Assembly: GCF_006974105.1 (NCBI RefSeq)
Contig: NZ_CP036282.1
Location: 3,782,001-3,846,000, forward strand
DNA length: 64,000 nucleotides
Source of the DNA: Rhodoferax aquaticus
GTDB lineage: Bacteria; Pseudomonadota; Gammaproteobacteria; Burkholderiales; Burkholderiaceae_C
Direction: 5' to 3'
Shown: positions 1 to 9,564 of the stretch, one piece after another
How positions within the stretch are numbered: the first letter of the stretch is position 1
Layout of the letters: every line of letters begins with the position of its first letter
Made by a program: the position numbers and the translations under genes
The notes under the pieces: model-generated
Database searches by the model: none
What the model was told of the DNA's origin: nothing
Seen by the model: the letters and a program-made list of their open reading frames with translations, nothing else

Positions 1-3000
1 CCCCGCTGACCATTGCCTCACACGACCAAGTCAGCCCCGCAGGCGTCGCGCAAAAGGCTTGCACCCGCTGCGGCAACTGCTTCACCGGCTGCAATGTGGG
101 TGCCAAAAACACCACGGTGACCCATGTGCTGCCTGACGCGGCCCGCAAAGGCGCGCAGTTTTACACCGGGGCCACCGCACTGGAGGTGCTAGCAGCCCGC
201 ACTGGCGCAAGCAACTCCGGCCAAGTACATCTGCTGCCTAAGGGCTTAAACACGCCGGCGGGCCGCCCGGTGCGATGGACCGTGCGCATGGTGTGCACCC
301 AAGGTCAAAAAAGCGAGGCCACCCGCCGCGAGTTTGAAGTCCACGCCCACACCGTGATCTTGGCCGCAGGCGCCTTGGGCAGCACCGAGGTGCTGCTCAA
401 CTCCCCACACATCAAGGCCAGCCACCGCTTGGGCACGCGTTTTTCTACCAATGGCGATGTTTTGGCATTGGGTTGGGGCATGCAAGCCCGCACCAACGGC
501 ATGGCCACACCGGGCCAAGACACCAGCGTGCTGCAAGCCGCAGCGGACCAAGTGGGCCCCACCATCACAGGTATCTTGAAAACCCGCATTGACCTGCCCG
601 AGGGCGGGACCCGTGAGGTGCTCATTGAAGAAGGTGCCATCCCCAGTGCCCTCACGCAAACGGTCGTCGCCCTGGGCGCCACCGCCTCACTGCCCCACCG
701 CTACGTGGGCGCTGATGGCCCCGCATACTTTGGCCCGGGCCTGCAGGTAGACCGGCTCACCACCCCACCCGACATCGGACGCCACGCGCTTTTGCTCTTG
801 GGCATGGGCCATGACGACGCCGATGGTGTGGTCAGCCTGGACGAATTGCCTGAGGAAGAAAGCGGCACCCACGGGCGCCACCAAGGCGCAGCGCACGCAA
901 AACAACACCACCACAAGGCCACCAGCCTCAACATCCGCTGGCCCAGCAAAGACACCGGCCCCGCTGCCCCCTACTACCAAGGCATACACAACTGGCTCAA
1001 AGACGCGGCGGCCAAGCCCAACGGCGGCGGCTTCCAAGGCGGCGACTACCTGCCCAACCCCTTGTGGAAGGCCCTGCCTGACGGCTTTAACGCCATTGCG
1101 GGTGAAGCAGCGGCCCCGCAAGGCATGACCGTACACCCCTTGGGCGGCTGCGGCATGGGCGATGACGCCCACAGCGGCGTGGTGGACTGGCGTGGCACGG
1201 TGTTTCACCGCGACGGTGGCGTCTTGCAGGGCCTGCATGTGCTGGACGGGGCCATGCTCCCCAGTGCGGTCGGCGTCAACCCCTTCCTCACCATCTCGGC
1301 ACTGTGCGTCGTAGCGGCGCGCAGTATTCGCCAAGAGCTGGACGTGTCTGCACCTGCAGCAGCGCCGCGTGCACTGGGCACCACTTCGCACCAGGCCGAC
1401 GAGCCCGCTACGCCTAGCGCTCCCACCAAGCAATGGCAGTTGCCCCAAAAACGCCGCCAAAACGTGGGGCCCGTTACCCTGCGCTTTCGCGAGCATTTGC
1501 AGGGCCACTGGAAAGCCATCGCGCCGGAGTGGCTGCCCAAACCAGACCCTTCGCTCACGCCCAACGAGGCCCAGCGCGCGTGGATCGTGGCCGTGGATGT
1601 GTCGCTCGACCTGGAGCAGTGGCTGGCCAACCCGTCTATGCAACTGCCCGGTGCCCAGCTCGCGCTCTACCGCAACCCCACGCCCCACGCCATGACGGTG
1701 CAGCCGGATGCCTGCGCAGGCACGCCGGTGCTGCAAGGCACGGGCTGGCTGTCACTCTTGGCGCTGGATGCCCCCGCCACGCGCTGGGAGCAGGCCTTGC
1801 GCGTGCTAGCGGCCATTGGCACTTATATCGAGCGGCGTTCCTTCCAAGAGTTGCTGAACCTGGCCTTTCCCAAGCAGTCACCGTCGACCGCTAACCCACC
1901 CAAACAGACTTGGAAAGAGAAGCTAGACCATGCATGGACCAGCACCTTGGGCTACTTGCGCGCCGGGCGCAACATTGCGCAGTACCGCGAGTTGGTCTAT
2001 GCGTTTGAGCTGCACAAGCCCGACCACCCGCAGTTCAAAGTGGATGCACTGGGCCGCAAACGCTTGGCCTATGCGCCCAAGCAAAAAAACGTGTGGGATG
2101 CGCTGGTCGACATAGACCTGGAACTCACCCCCCGCAATGGCCAAAACCCCGCCACGCTGAGTGTGACGGCGGACCTGATTGACATGGTGCGCAACCGCCG
2201 CCTGCAGGTCGAAAAAGCGCCCGACACGCCTACCGGCATTGCAGGCATGGGGGCTTTTGTGAGCCTGTGGTGCCGCAGCATTTTTCAAAGCCATTTCTGG
2301 AGCTTCAGAGGCCTGGACTACGACCAACTCGCCCCGCCCGCCCCGGCCGAGCATGGCCCCCTGCAGGGTGCACAAGCCCCGCAGCGCGTGGTACTGCCCG
2401 TGCCACGCTACCGCGACAACACCAAACGCAACGGCGCTGCCGCCCATGAAAAACTCAACCTAGAGCTCACCTGCTACCCCCCTCTTGCGGGGCGCAGCAA
2501 TGGCGAGCACCTGCTCATGGTGCACGGCTTGGCGCATGGTGGCACCGTGTTCACCACCGACACGACCGAGGGCAACAACATGGCCGCCGCCTTTGTGCAA
2601 GACGGCTACACCGTCTGGGTGTTGGACCATCGGCTCTCTAACCGTCTGCCCTACCACAAGCTGGACCACTGCATGGACGACGTGGCCGCGCTGGATATGC
2701 CTGCCGCCGTGCGCCATGTGTACGCCGCAGCGGGGGCGCCCATTGCCGTGTTTGCCCACTGCGTGGGGGGCGGCGCCTTCGCCATGGCCACCTTAAAGGG
2801 CTGGCTCATGGACACCCGCCACACGCTTGAGCCCGTGAGCATGGTGGGTAAAGCCATCATCCACGCGGTGCACCCGTGGATCGTGCCTTCGGCGTCCAAC
2901 CAACTCTCAGGCGCCTTGGCCACGCTGTACAAAGACCTGATGCCGCCCGACATTTCGGTAGACCCCGTGCCCACGGCGGAGTCCAGTGGTGGCATCAACC

Positions 3001-5135
3001 AAGTGATTGACCGCCTGGCCGCCAGCCTGCCCTGGCCTCTCGGCGAGCTGGGCTTGCACCTCAAGCACCAGTTTGACCCGCAAGGCGGCACCGCCACCTG
3101 CAACCGCATGACCCTGTTTTACGGCCGCGAGTGGGTGCACGACAACCTGAACGAAGCCACGCACCAGCAGCTGGCCTCGCTGGTGGGGCCCGCCAGCATT
3201 GAGGTGTTTCAGCAACTCTACTTCTTGATCAACCGCCAGCAGCTCACCGACCGCGATGGCGCGCAGGTCTACATGACTGCCGAGCAGTTTCAAGCGCACT
3301 GGACCTTCCCCATTTTGTTTGCCCATGGCTCCGAAAACCGGGTGTTTGACCCCCGCAGCGCAGTGCGCTCTTGGAACCGCTTGCGCCACGTGCAGCCCGA
3401 GCGCACGGTGCGCGTGTTCATGGCCGAGGGCTATGGGCATATGGACTTTTTGTTTGGCCAAAACGCCCACCGCGATGTCTACCCTGCGCTGTGCGAGTTC
3501 TTGCGTGCGCCCGCCGCCTCTACCAGCAGCTGGAACGCCGAGGTGGACGCCAGCCACATCCCCAGCCACTGGCAGGACCACAGCGCATGGAACCCACGCG
3601 CACCCTTGGTGGGCCCCCACATCCGCTTAGACGAAGTGCTCGTCAAGGGCGAGCCCCAGCGCCAACTGGTGCTCTGGACCGAGCTACCCAACGACCCCAG
3701 CTTGGCACCCGCGCCCTTGCTAGCCAAAGACGCGGCGGGCGACGCCTTGCCCGGCTGGTCGGCCACGCGCTTGCACGCGTCAGACTATGCCTTGCACGCG
3801 GGGCGCGATGTGGCGCTGCTGCACGGGCAAGGCGCGCATTGGGTGGGCCACCTCACCGAATCCGCAGCACTGCCATTTGCCCAACTTGAGGCCGTGCACT
3901 TGCAGCGCGGCTTAAGTGGTCAACAAGGCCAAGCCGTGCTGGCACTGCAAGGCCTGCCCTGGTTCAAGCGCTGGACGGGGCAATCGGTACACGCCCCGGT
4001 GAGCTGGTTGGCCGTGTCATGCCGCTGGCCAGGCACACCGTTTGAAGGCGTGGCAGTTGATACCTTAGCGCAGCAGATGCTGAGCCACGTGCACCACAGC
4101 AGCCTGCCGGTGGATGCGCTGGTCATGCTGGGCGACCAAATCTACGCCGATGCCGCCGCCAACCTTTTCAAGATCCGCGAGACCGACGAACTACGCGCCC
4201 AGGCCTACCGCGACGCCTGGGGTGGCCCGCACGCCCAAGCGCTGCTCAGCGCGCTGCCCAGCTACACCGTGGTGGACGACCACGAGTACGGCGACAACTG
4301 GAGCGGCGCTGCCGACAACTGCGAGGACACCAAGCTACTCGACGGCTTTGAAGCCGCACTGGCCTACCAATGGCGCTGGGGCAACGACCCCACCAGCCGC
4401 TACGCTGGCCTGCGCTCCCAGCCTGCGGTCACACACCAAGCGGTCACCGGTTTTTGGGGCCCGTTCGCCATTGGCGGTGTGCCCGCGTTTGCGGCAGACA
4501 CCCGCAGCGAACGCAGCCTGCGCACCCAAGAACACTGGCGCCAGCAAGGCATGGTGGGCACCGCCCAAATGCAGGCGCTCACCAGCTGGCTCTTGGCCCA
4601 TAAAGACGAGCCCAAGGTACTGTGCTCGGGCAGCGTGTTTGGGTTTGTAGAAAACGCGCTCGTCGAGACCGGCAACGACGGCATGAACAACGACAACGCC
4701 TGCCTGCACACCGACGACTGGTGGGCCTACCCCCACACCTGGCGCACCTTGGTGCAGTTCATTGTGGAGCACCAAATCCAGCACATCGTGTTTATGTCGG
4801 GCGACTACCACTTCTCTGGCATGGCCGAGCTAGAGCTGCACGCTGCAGGCGGCCAACCCATGGTGCGCGCGGTGTCGGTGGTGAGCTCCGGCTGGAACGC
4901 CAGCCTGCCCTTTGCCAACGCCGCACCGAGCGACTTTGTCATGCAGCGCTGGGTCAACGCCCCCTTGGGCGACGCCCAAGCCAATGTGCGCAGCTGCGCC
5001 GCACCCTTGAGCACCGCGCTACGCCAGTTCTCCAAAGTCAGCATCCTCCAAAACGCCCAACACCAATGGCAAGTGCAAAGCCAGGTCTATGGCGAGCAAG
5101 GCGAGAAGCTGGCGGAGCAGTGCTTGCGTTTGTAG
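1..5135 (+). CDS. GMC oxidoreductase / alpha-beta hydrolase / PhoD-like metallophosphatase fusion, 5' partial
   Basis: The frame is open to the left edge (first full codon at 3), so the start lies outside the window; about 1,710 codons are visible. Part one (to about nt 1360) is the C-terminal part of a GMC flavoenzyme of the cholesterol-oxidase-like branch. It has a CTRCGNC...GCNVGAKN segment near nt 60-110 and the HPLGGCGMG and NPFLTISAL motifs near nt 1134-1305. A linker region of unknown fold follows. An alpha/beta hydrolase spans about nt 2450-3520, with MVHGLAHGG (oxyanion), AHCVGG whose Cys codon is at 2760, and a GYGHMDFLFG catalytic-His motif. The last third (about 3570-5130) is PhoD-like: GDQIYAD (4131), DDHEYGDNW (4275) and SGDYHF (about 4797) are metal-ligand motifs. 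It may act on sterol, lipid or ester substrates, but this is inference. The domain calls are firm; the substrate is unknown. Confidence 0.85.
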   Translation, partial: PLTIASHDQVSPAGVAQKACTRCGNCFTGCNVGAKNTTVTHVLPDAARKGAQFYTGATALEVLAARTGASNSGQVHLLPKGLNTPAGRPVRWTVRMVCTQGQKSEATRREFEVHAHTVILAAGALGSTEVLLNSPHIKASHRLGTRFSTNGDVLALGWGMQARTNGMATPGQDTSVLQAAADQVGPTITGILKTRIDLPEGGTREVLIEEGAIPSALTQTVVALGATASLPHRYVGADGPAYFGPGLQVDRLTTPPDIGRHALLLLGMGHDDADGVVSLDELPEEESGTHGRHQGAAHAKQHHHKATSLNIRWPSKDTGPAAPYYQGIHNWLKDAAAKPNGGGFQGGDYLPNPLWKALPDGFNAIAGEAAAPQGMTVHPLGGCGMGDDAHSGVVDWRGTVFHRDGGVLQGLHVLDGAMLPSAVGVNPFLTISALCVVAARSIRQELDVSAPAAAPRALGTTSHQADEPATPSAPTKQWQLPQKRRQNVGPVTLRFREHLQGHWKAIAPEWLPKPDPSLTPNEAQRAWIVAVDVSLDLEQWLANPSMQLPGAQLALYRNPTPHAMTVQPDACAGTPVLQGTGWLSLLALDAPATRWEQALRVLAAIGTYIERRSFQELLNLAFPKQSPSTANPPKQTWKEKLDHAWTSTLGYLRAGRNIAQYRELVYAFELHKPDHPQFKVDALGRKRLAYAPKQKNVWDALVDIDLELTPRNGQNPATLSVTADLIDMVRNRRLQVEKAPDTPTGIAGMGAFVSLWCRSIFQSHFWSFRGLDYDQLAPPAPAEHGPLQGAQAPQRVVLPVPRYRDNTKRNGAAAHEKLNLELTCYPPLAGRSNGEHLLMVHGLAHGGTVFTTDTTEGNNMAAAFVQDGYTVWVLDHRLSNRLPYHKLDHCMDDVAALDMPAAVRHVYAAAGAPIAVFAHCVGGGAFAMATLKGWLMDTRHTLEPVSMVGKAIIHAVHPWIVPSASNQLSGALATLYKDLMPPDISVDPVPTAESSGGINQVIDRLAASLPWPLGELGLHLKHQFDPQGGTATCNRMTLFYGREWVHDNLNEATHQQLASLVGPASIEVFQQLYFLINRQQLTDRDGAQVYMTAEQFQAHWTFPILFAHGSENRVFDPRSAVRSWNRLRHVQPERTVRVFMAEGYGHMDFLFGQNAHRDVYPALCEFLRAPAASTSSWNAEVDASHIPSHWQDHSAWNPRAPLVGPHIRLDEVLVKGEPQRQLVLWTELPNDPSLAPAPLLAKDAAGDALPGWSATRLHASDYALHAGRDVALLHGQGAHWVGHLTESAALPFAQLEAVHLQRGLSGQQGQAVLALQGLPWFKRWTGQSVHAPVSWLAVSCRWPGTPFEGVAVDTLAQQMLSHVHHSSLPVDALVMLGDQIYADAAANLFKIRETDELRAQAYRDAWGGPHAQALLSALPSYTVVDDHEYGDNWSGAADNCEDTKLLDGFEAALAYQWRWGNDPTSRYAGLRSQPAVTHQAVTGFWGPFAIGGVPAFAADTRSERSLRTQEHWRQQGMVGTAQMQALTSWLLAHKDEPKVLCSGSVFGFVENALVETGNDGMNNDNACLHTDDWWAYPHTWRTLVQFIVEHQIQHIVFMSGDYHFSGMAELELHAAGGQPMVRAVSVVSSGWNASLPFANAAPSDFVMQRWVNAPLGDAQANVRSCAAPLSTALRQFSKVSILQNAQHQWQVQSQVYGEQGEKLAEQCLRL

Positions 5136-5167
5136 GCGGTCGGTCTTGTTGGTATGCGCAGGCATTT

Positions 5168-5224
5168 GCTATGCAAAATATAGCTGCCTGCGCTTATTCC
5201 ATGAGCGGCAGAGGCACTTTTTGC
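5168..5224 (+). repeat. dispersed palindromic repeat, copy 1 (intergenic)
   Basis: It lies in the 373-bp gap between the fusion gene and the diguanylate cyclase and is otherwise the only structure I see there. It begins GCTATGCAAAATATAGCTGC and continues with GCGCTTATTCC, then GAGCGGCAGAGGC. CTGCC..CGCT near the left pairs with AGCGGCAG on the right. It aligns without gaps over about 57 bases with the copy inside dnaE2 (36831-36889, opposite strand) at roughly 60 percent identity by eye. Confidence 0.7.
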
Positions 5225-5508
5225 ACAAATTGCCATTGTGCGCAGGGTACTCGGACGATGTACGGCGCGGCATTGCTGGCGTGGCGGCGCGCAGCGCAGT
5301 GGCGGGTTGGCCACCAGCAGCCGTCCGCTAAAGCCTACTTGGGAGTCGCGCGCTCGGCTTCCGAGTCACAATAGGGCTGTATCCTTACGTATACGTGACG
5401 TAGCGCGCATGGCAGGTTTTTGTGGGTTCGCAGCAATACGCCCTCACTTGCGCAAGTTCCCAATACCCCAACCAGCACTGTGCGATTTGCCCGAGAAGAT
5501 TACCCACC

Positions 5509-6495
5509 ATGCAACACGAAACATTCATCGATGTGGTTATGGAAGCCGCCGGCTTAGACGTTTGGGAAAACGAGCTGGTCAGTGGCGCCGTCACACGCAA
5601 AGCCACCAAGGTGTATGCCGAACTCGGATACACGGAGGAAGAGGCTGGCGACTGCATGGACAATATCTTTTCCATCGTCCATCCAGACGATGTGGATCGC
5701 ATGAAACAAGCGATTGACGATCATCTGCGTGGTGCCGTCGCCAAATACCAATGTGAATTCAGATTAAAAACAAAATCGGGTGCGTGGATTTGGTATGCCA
5801 ACAGCGGAAAAATCGTGGAACGCGTGGATGAACCGAACGCCAAGCACCTCATCGGCGTCACCTACAACATCAACGCACGGCGTCAACAAGAAGAAGAGTT
5901 GAAAAGACTCAATGGCGAATTGGCTGCACAGAAAGCGCAGTTGGAAACGCTCAACATCAGCCTGCACAGCATGGCGATGACCGACGCGTTGACCAAACTC
6001 CCCAACCGCCGCCTGCTCATTGACCGCGTGGAACAGGCTTTGAACGCCGCCAAGAGATCCAAACAATTGGGTGCCATCCTGTTTTTGGACTCAGACAACT
6101 TCAAAGAGGTCAATGACCAACTCGGACATGAGGCGGGAGACTTATTGTTGAAAGACATCGCGCGCCGCCTGACGGGGGCGGTGAGAGAGGCCGATACGGT
6201 GGCCCGGATTTCGGGCGATGAGTTTGTTGTGATGCTTGAAAACCTAGGGACAGACTCTACGCATGCCGCAAGCAAAACGCGCGATATCGCCGAAAAAATC
6301 TTAGAGTGCCTCAGCCAGCCCTATACCTTGGGCTCGGCCCCGTGGATCAATACGGTCAGTATTGGCGCTACCCTCATGCACGAGGGCCATCAGAGTTTTG
6401 ATGATCTATGCCAGCAGGCAGATTTCGCAATGTATGCGGCCAAAAAGTCTGGGCGCAACACGTTTCGCATGTACGAGCCCACGAGGAAAGACTGA
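5509..6495 (+). CDS. PAS-GGDEF diguanylate cyclase
   Basis: 328 residues, probably cytoplasmic since no membrane segment is seen. An N-terminal PAS_3-type sensor (about 10-125) ends in the usual connector helix. The GGDEF domain (about 155-325) makes cyclic di-GMP from two GTP. The signature is SGDEF at 235-239, a common active variant. An RxxD inhibitory I-site (READ, 226-229) stands five residues before it, so product feedback inhibition is expected. The ATG at 5509 is chosen because the PAS begins soon after it and a weak GAGAAG lies upstream; the frame is open further upstream but that stretch is not protein-like. No EAL domain follows. It is monocistronic, and the signal sensed is unknown. 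Confidence 0.88.
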   Translation: MQHETFIDVVMEAAGLDVWENELVSGAVTRKATKVYAELGYTEEEAGDCMDNIFSIVHPDDVDRMKQAIDDHLRGAVAKYQCEFRLKTKSGAWIWYANSGKIVERVDEPNAKHLIGVTYNINARRQQEEELKRLNGELAAQKAQLETLNISLHSMAMTDALTKLPNRRLLIDRVEQALNAAKRSKQLGAILFLDSDNFKEVNDQLGHEAGDLLLKDIARRLTGAVREADTVARISGDEFVVMLENLGTDSTHAASKTRDIAEKILECLSQPYTLGSAPWINTVSIGATLMHEGHQSFDDLCQQADFAMYAAKKSGRNTFRMYEPTRKD

Positions 6496-6605
6496 TCCCA
6501 TCCATGGGGCGCTCAAAGCCTCACCACGCGGTGATCTGCGCATAGCGTGCGAGACACACATGGCGACGATTTCGCCATGATTAAGCGTTGGATGCGCAGG
6601 CACAC

Positions 6606-7019
6606 CTAGAGCTTGACGTTGGTGCGAAACAGCGCTGTTCTCAATTCGCGGCTAGCGGGTTGTGACACATCTACGGCTTGCACCGCCAGCGCGAAGGGTG
6701 AACCTGGCTTGATGTGGGCGGGGAGTACCTTTTTTACAGGATTCACCATGGGGTACTTGCCGCCTGCAGCACACATGCGCACGGAAAACCCGAATTCGTC
6801 CAGCACGCCTTTTGCGTACAACTCCGCCAACTGCTGAAACGACACGAAGGTTGAGCGTTTTACCTCCTTAGCCCCTGGCTCACGGATGGAACGCACGATC
6901 TCAAATTTGCCAAGGCTGTCGCGTTGGGTGTTCGTAAAGGGGTGCAACCAAAGCGTCGCAGGGAGTCCGCCCTTGGGGGACGTTGGCGTGTGCTCAACGG
7001 CAATATCAGTGAGTAGCAT
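6606..7019 (-). CDS. conserved-looking hypothetical protein, 137 aa
   Basis: I do not recognise the family. The frame stays open far upstream, but the ATG at 7019 is preceded by a good AAAGGAAAA ribosome-binding site and the upstream extension lies in the divergent promoter and in the antisense of the next gene. The protein is basic, has no signal peptide or membrane segment, and carries a central segment FVSFQQLAELYAKGVLDEFG that looks like an amphipathic helix. It is divergent from the MocR regulator at 7242 across 222 bp, the usual arrangement for a MocR target, so that regulator may control it (inference). Confidence 0.6.
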   Translation of the reverse strand: MLLTDIAVEHTPTSPKGGLPATLWLHPFTNTQRDSLGKFEIVRSIREPGAKEVKRSTFVSFQQLAELYAKGVLDEFGFSVRMCAAGGKYPMVNPVKKVLPAHIKPGSPFALAVQAVDVSQPASRELRTALFRTNVKL

Positions 7020-7241
7020 CTTGTTTTCCTTTTGGCTCAATATGCCACAGCCGGCCCACGCACATCGGCCACTATCACACTCCAAAGCATCCCGCTCACG
7101 ATGCACCAACTGGGCCCACCAGGGCCCGATGCACAGACATCCATGGGCCGGTTTCATAGCATCTGATTCGCTAGACTCCGATTTTCTGAAAAAAGCCAGA
7201 TCAGTTAACGCACCCAGCGCCCTGCCTGCCCACGCCACACC

Positions 7242-8654
7242 ATGAAACGCTACGAACGTTACGCCCATGAAATTACGGCGCTCATCGAAGCCCAAACCTT
7301 GAAAGCCGGTGACCGCCTGCCCTCGGTGCGGGAGGCCTGTGCGCAGCGCAAGATCAGCGCATCCACCGTGTTTGAAGCCTACTACTTGCTGGAAGCACGG
7401 GGCTTGGTGCAGGTCCGCCCGCGCTCGGGCTATTACGTGAATGCGAAGCGCACGCCGCGCCAAGCCCAGCCGCACACCGCAACCCCTGCGCAGCACAGCA
7501 CGGACGTGGCCGTGAGCGAGCTGGTGTTCAAGGTGCTGGAGTCCACGCGGCGCAAAGATGTGGTGCCGCTGGGCTCGGCCTTCCCCAGCCCCACACTGTT
7601 TCCGCTGGACAAGTTGGCGCGCTGCCTCACCCCTGCCATGCGCAGCTTGGCACCCGAACGCTTGTCGGAAGACCTGACCTTGGGCAACGACAAGCTGCGC
7701 GAGTGGCTGGCCTTGCGTTATGTGGTGGAAGGCGCAGCGGCAGCGCCCGAAGAAATTGTGGTGACCAATGGCGCCATGGAGGCGCTCAACCTCTGCCTGC
7801 AGGCCACCACCCAGGCGGGCGATGTGGTGGCGGTGGAGTCGCCCATGTTTTACTCCGCCTTGCAAGCGCTGGAGCGCCTGAAGCTGCGTGCGGTGGAGGT
7901 GGCTACCCACCCGCGCACCGGTGTGGACCTAGACTCTTTAGCCGACGTGCTGCAGCGCCACCCGGTGAAAGCCTGCTGGTTCATGCCTAACTTTCAAAAC
8001 CCCTTGGGCAGCTTGATGCCCGAGAGCGCCAAGCGCGCCATGGTGGCGCTGCTGGCCCAGCACCAAGTGCCTTTGATTGAAGACGATGTGTATGGCGAGC
8101 TGTACTTTGACCTGCGCCGCCCGCTGCCGGCCAAGGTGTTTGACACACAAGGCTTGGTGCTGCACTGCAGCTCGTTTTCAAAATGCTTGGCACCGGGCTA
8201 CCGCGTGGGCTGGGTGGCCGCTGGGCGCTACGCACCCGCGGTGCAGCGCTTGAAGCTCATGACCACTTTGTCTACCGCCGTGCCATCACAGTTGGCGATT
8301 GCGGGCTATTTGCAAGGGGGTAGCTACGAGCGGCACTTGCGTGGGCTGCGCAGCACCTTGGCCAACGACCAACAGCGCGCGCTGCGCTTGATCACACGCC
8401 ACTTTCCCAAAGGCACGCGCACCACGCGCCCGCAAGGGGGCTACTTTGTGTGGGTGGAGCTGCCGGCGCATATCAACGCCCTGCAGCTGCAGGCCTTGGC
8501 GCTAGAGCAGCACATCAGCGTGGCGCCGGGCCAGCTGTTTTCAGCAGACCAGCGCTTTGCGCATTGCCTGCGCATCAACGTGGGCCATGCGCAAGACCCT
8601 CGCTTTGATGCGGCCTTGCAAACACTGGGGGAGTTGGCTTGCGGCTTAAGCTAA
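7242..8654 (+). CDS. MocR family (GntR wHTH + aminotransferase fold) transcriptional regulator
   Basis: 470 residues. An N-terminal GntR winged helix (about 1-70: YAHEITALIEAQTLKAGDRLPSVR is read as separate helices around the DRLPSVRE signature) is joined by a linker to a fold-type I aminotransferase-like domain (about 110-465). The pyridoxal-phosphate lysine lies in SFSKCLAPGYRVGW near residue 310, and the NGAMEALNL and EDDVYGELYFD motifs bind the cofactor. Such proteins use PLP, usually with an amino acid or amine, as effector. The ATG at 7242 is in a suitable position just before the wHTH. The divergent gene at 6606-7019 is a likely target. The specific ligand cannot be told from the sequence. 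Confidence 0.9.
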   Translation: MKRYERYAHEITALIEAQTLKAGDRLPSVREACAQRKISASTVFEAYYLLEARGLVQVRPRSGYYVNAKRTPRQAQPHTATPAQHSTDVAVSELVFKVLESTRRKDVVPLGSAFPSPTLFPLDKLARCLTPAMRSLAPERLSEDLTLGNDKLREWLALRYVVEGAAAAPEEIVVTNGAMEALNLCLQATTQAGDVVAVESPMFYSALQALERLKLRAVEVATHPRTGVDLDSLADVLQRHPVKACWFMPNFQNPLGSLMPESAKRAMVALLAQHQVPLIEDDVYGELYFDLRRPLPAKVFDTQGLVLHCSSFSKCLAPGYRVGWVAAGRYAPAVQRLKLMTTLSTAVPSQLAIAGYLQGGSYERHLRGLRSTLANDQQRALRLITRHFPKGTRTTRPQGGYFVWVELPAHINALQLQALALEQHISVAPGQLFSADQRFAHCLRINVGHAQDPRFDAALQTLGELACGLS

Positions 8655-8663
8655 GCTGCAGGC

Positions 8664-9458
8664 CTACAAAAACATACCGCCTGAGGCTTCGATGCGTTGG
8701 GCATTCACCCAGCGGTTGCCCGGTGTCAGCAGCGATGCAATCACGCCGCCAATATCGTCGGGCTCGCCCACGCGGCCCAACGCGGTTTGCGAGGCCACAA
8801 AGGCGTTGAGCTGCGCGTTGTCACGCACAGCGCCGCCACCAAAATCAGTCGCAATTGCGCCGGGGGCCACCACATTGACTGCGATGCCGCGTGGGCCGAG
8901 CTCCTTGGCCATGTAGCGGGTCAGCACCTCGACCGCCCCTTTCATGCTGCCGTAGGCCGCGTAACCGGGCAGCGCAAAGCGCGCCAAGCCCGTGGACACG
9001 TTCACGATGCGGCCACCATCGGCCATCAGCGGCAAGAGCTTTTGTGTCAAGAAGAACACGCCTTTGAGGTGGATGTTGACCATGGAATCAAACTGCGCCT
9101 CGGTGGTCTCCATGAAACTAGCGTGCACGCCCACGCCCGCGTTATTCACCAAAAAGTTGAAGTCTTGCCGCTGCCAATGCGTAGCCAGCGCACTGCGCAC
9201 TTGCTCTGCGAATGCGGCAAAGCTGCTGCTCTCAGACACATCCAAAGGCAAGGCCACGGCGCGGCGGCCCATGGCTTCGATGGCTTGCACCACGGCTTGC
9301 GCTTGGGCAGCTTCGCTGCGGTAGGTCAGGATCACGTCGCTGCCGCCACGGGCGATATGCAAGGCGCTGTTTTTGCCAAGGCCACGGCTGCCGCCGGTGA
9401 CGAGGGCCACAGGGGTTTGTGATGTAGCTGCCGTGGATGGGTGGGTAATTGAGGTCAT
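8664..9458 (-). CDS. SDR family NAD(P)-dependent oxidoreductase
   Basis: 264 residues, a classical short-chain dehydrogenase of usual length. The Rossmann glycine motif TGGSRGLGKNSA lies near residues 21-32, NNAG about residue 108, the catalytic Ser in the NVSTGLA segment, and YGSMK as YxxxK. The C-terminal VNAQRIEASGGMFL is the typical end of FabG-like SDRs. The substrate is unknown. It is divergent from the LysR regulator at 9565, with about 105 bp between them, so that regulator is the natural candidate controller. A/T-rich stretches in the shared intergenic region fit two back-to-back promoters. Confidence 0.9.
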   Translation of the reverse strand: MTSITHPSTAATSQTPVALVTGGSRGLGKNSALHIARGGSDVILTYRSEAAQAQAVVQAIEAMGRRAVALPLDVSESSSFAAFAEQVRSALATHWQRQDFNFLVNNAGVGVHASFMETTEAQFDSMVNIHLKGVFFLTQKLLPLMADGGRIVNVSTGLARFALPGYAAYGSMKGAVEVLTRYMAKELGPRGIAVNVVAPGAIATDFGGGAVRDNAQLNAFVASQTALGRVGEPDDIGGVIASLLTPGNRWVNAQRIEASGGMFL

Positions 9459-9564
9459 GGTGCGTCACTTTCTGAAGTGGGTTAACGATGAACGCAGTTT
9501 ATTGATTGCGATTGGCAAGATAAACATAGAAAATTTGATTTATTTGTTCGCTAATTCACAAACA

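Noticed and set aside
7020..7910. Upstream extension of the minus-strand gene at 6606
   Set aside because: The extension is antisense to the MocR gene and covers the divergent promoter; a good ribosome-binding site marks the ATG at 7019.
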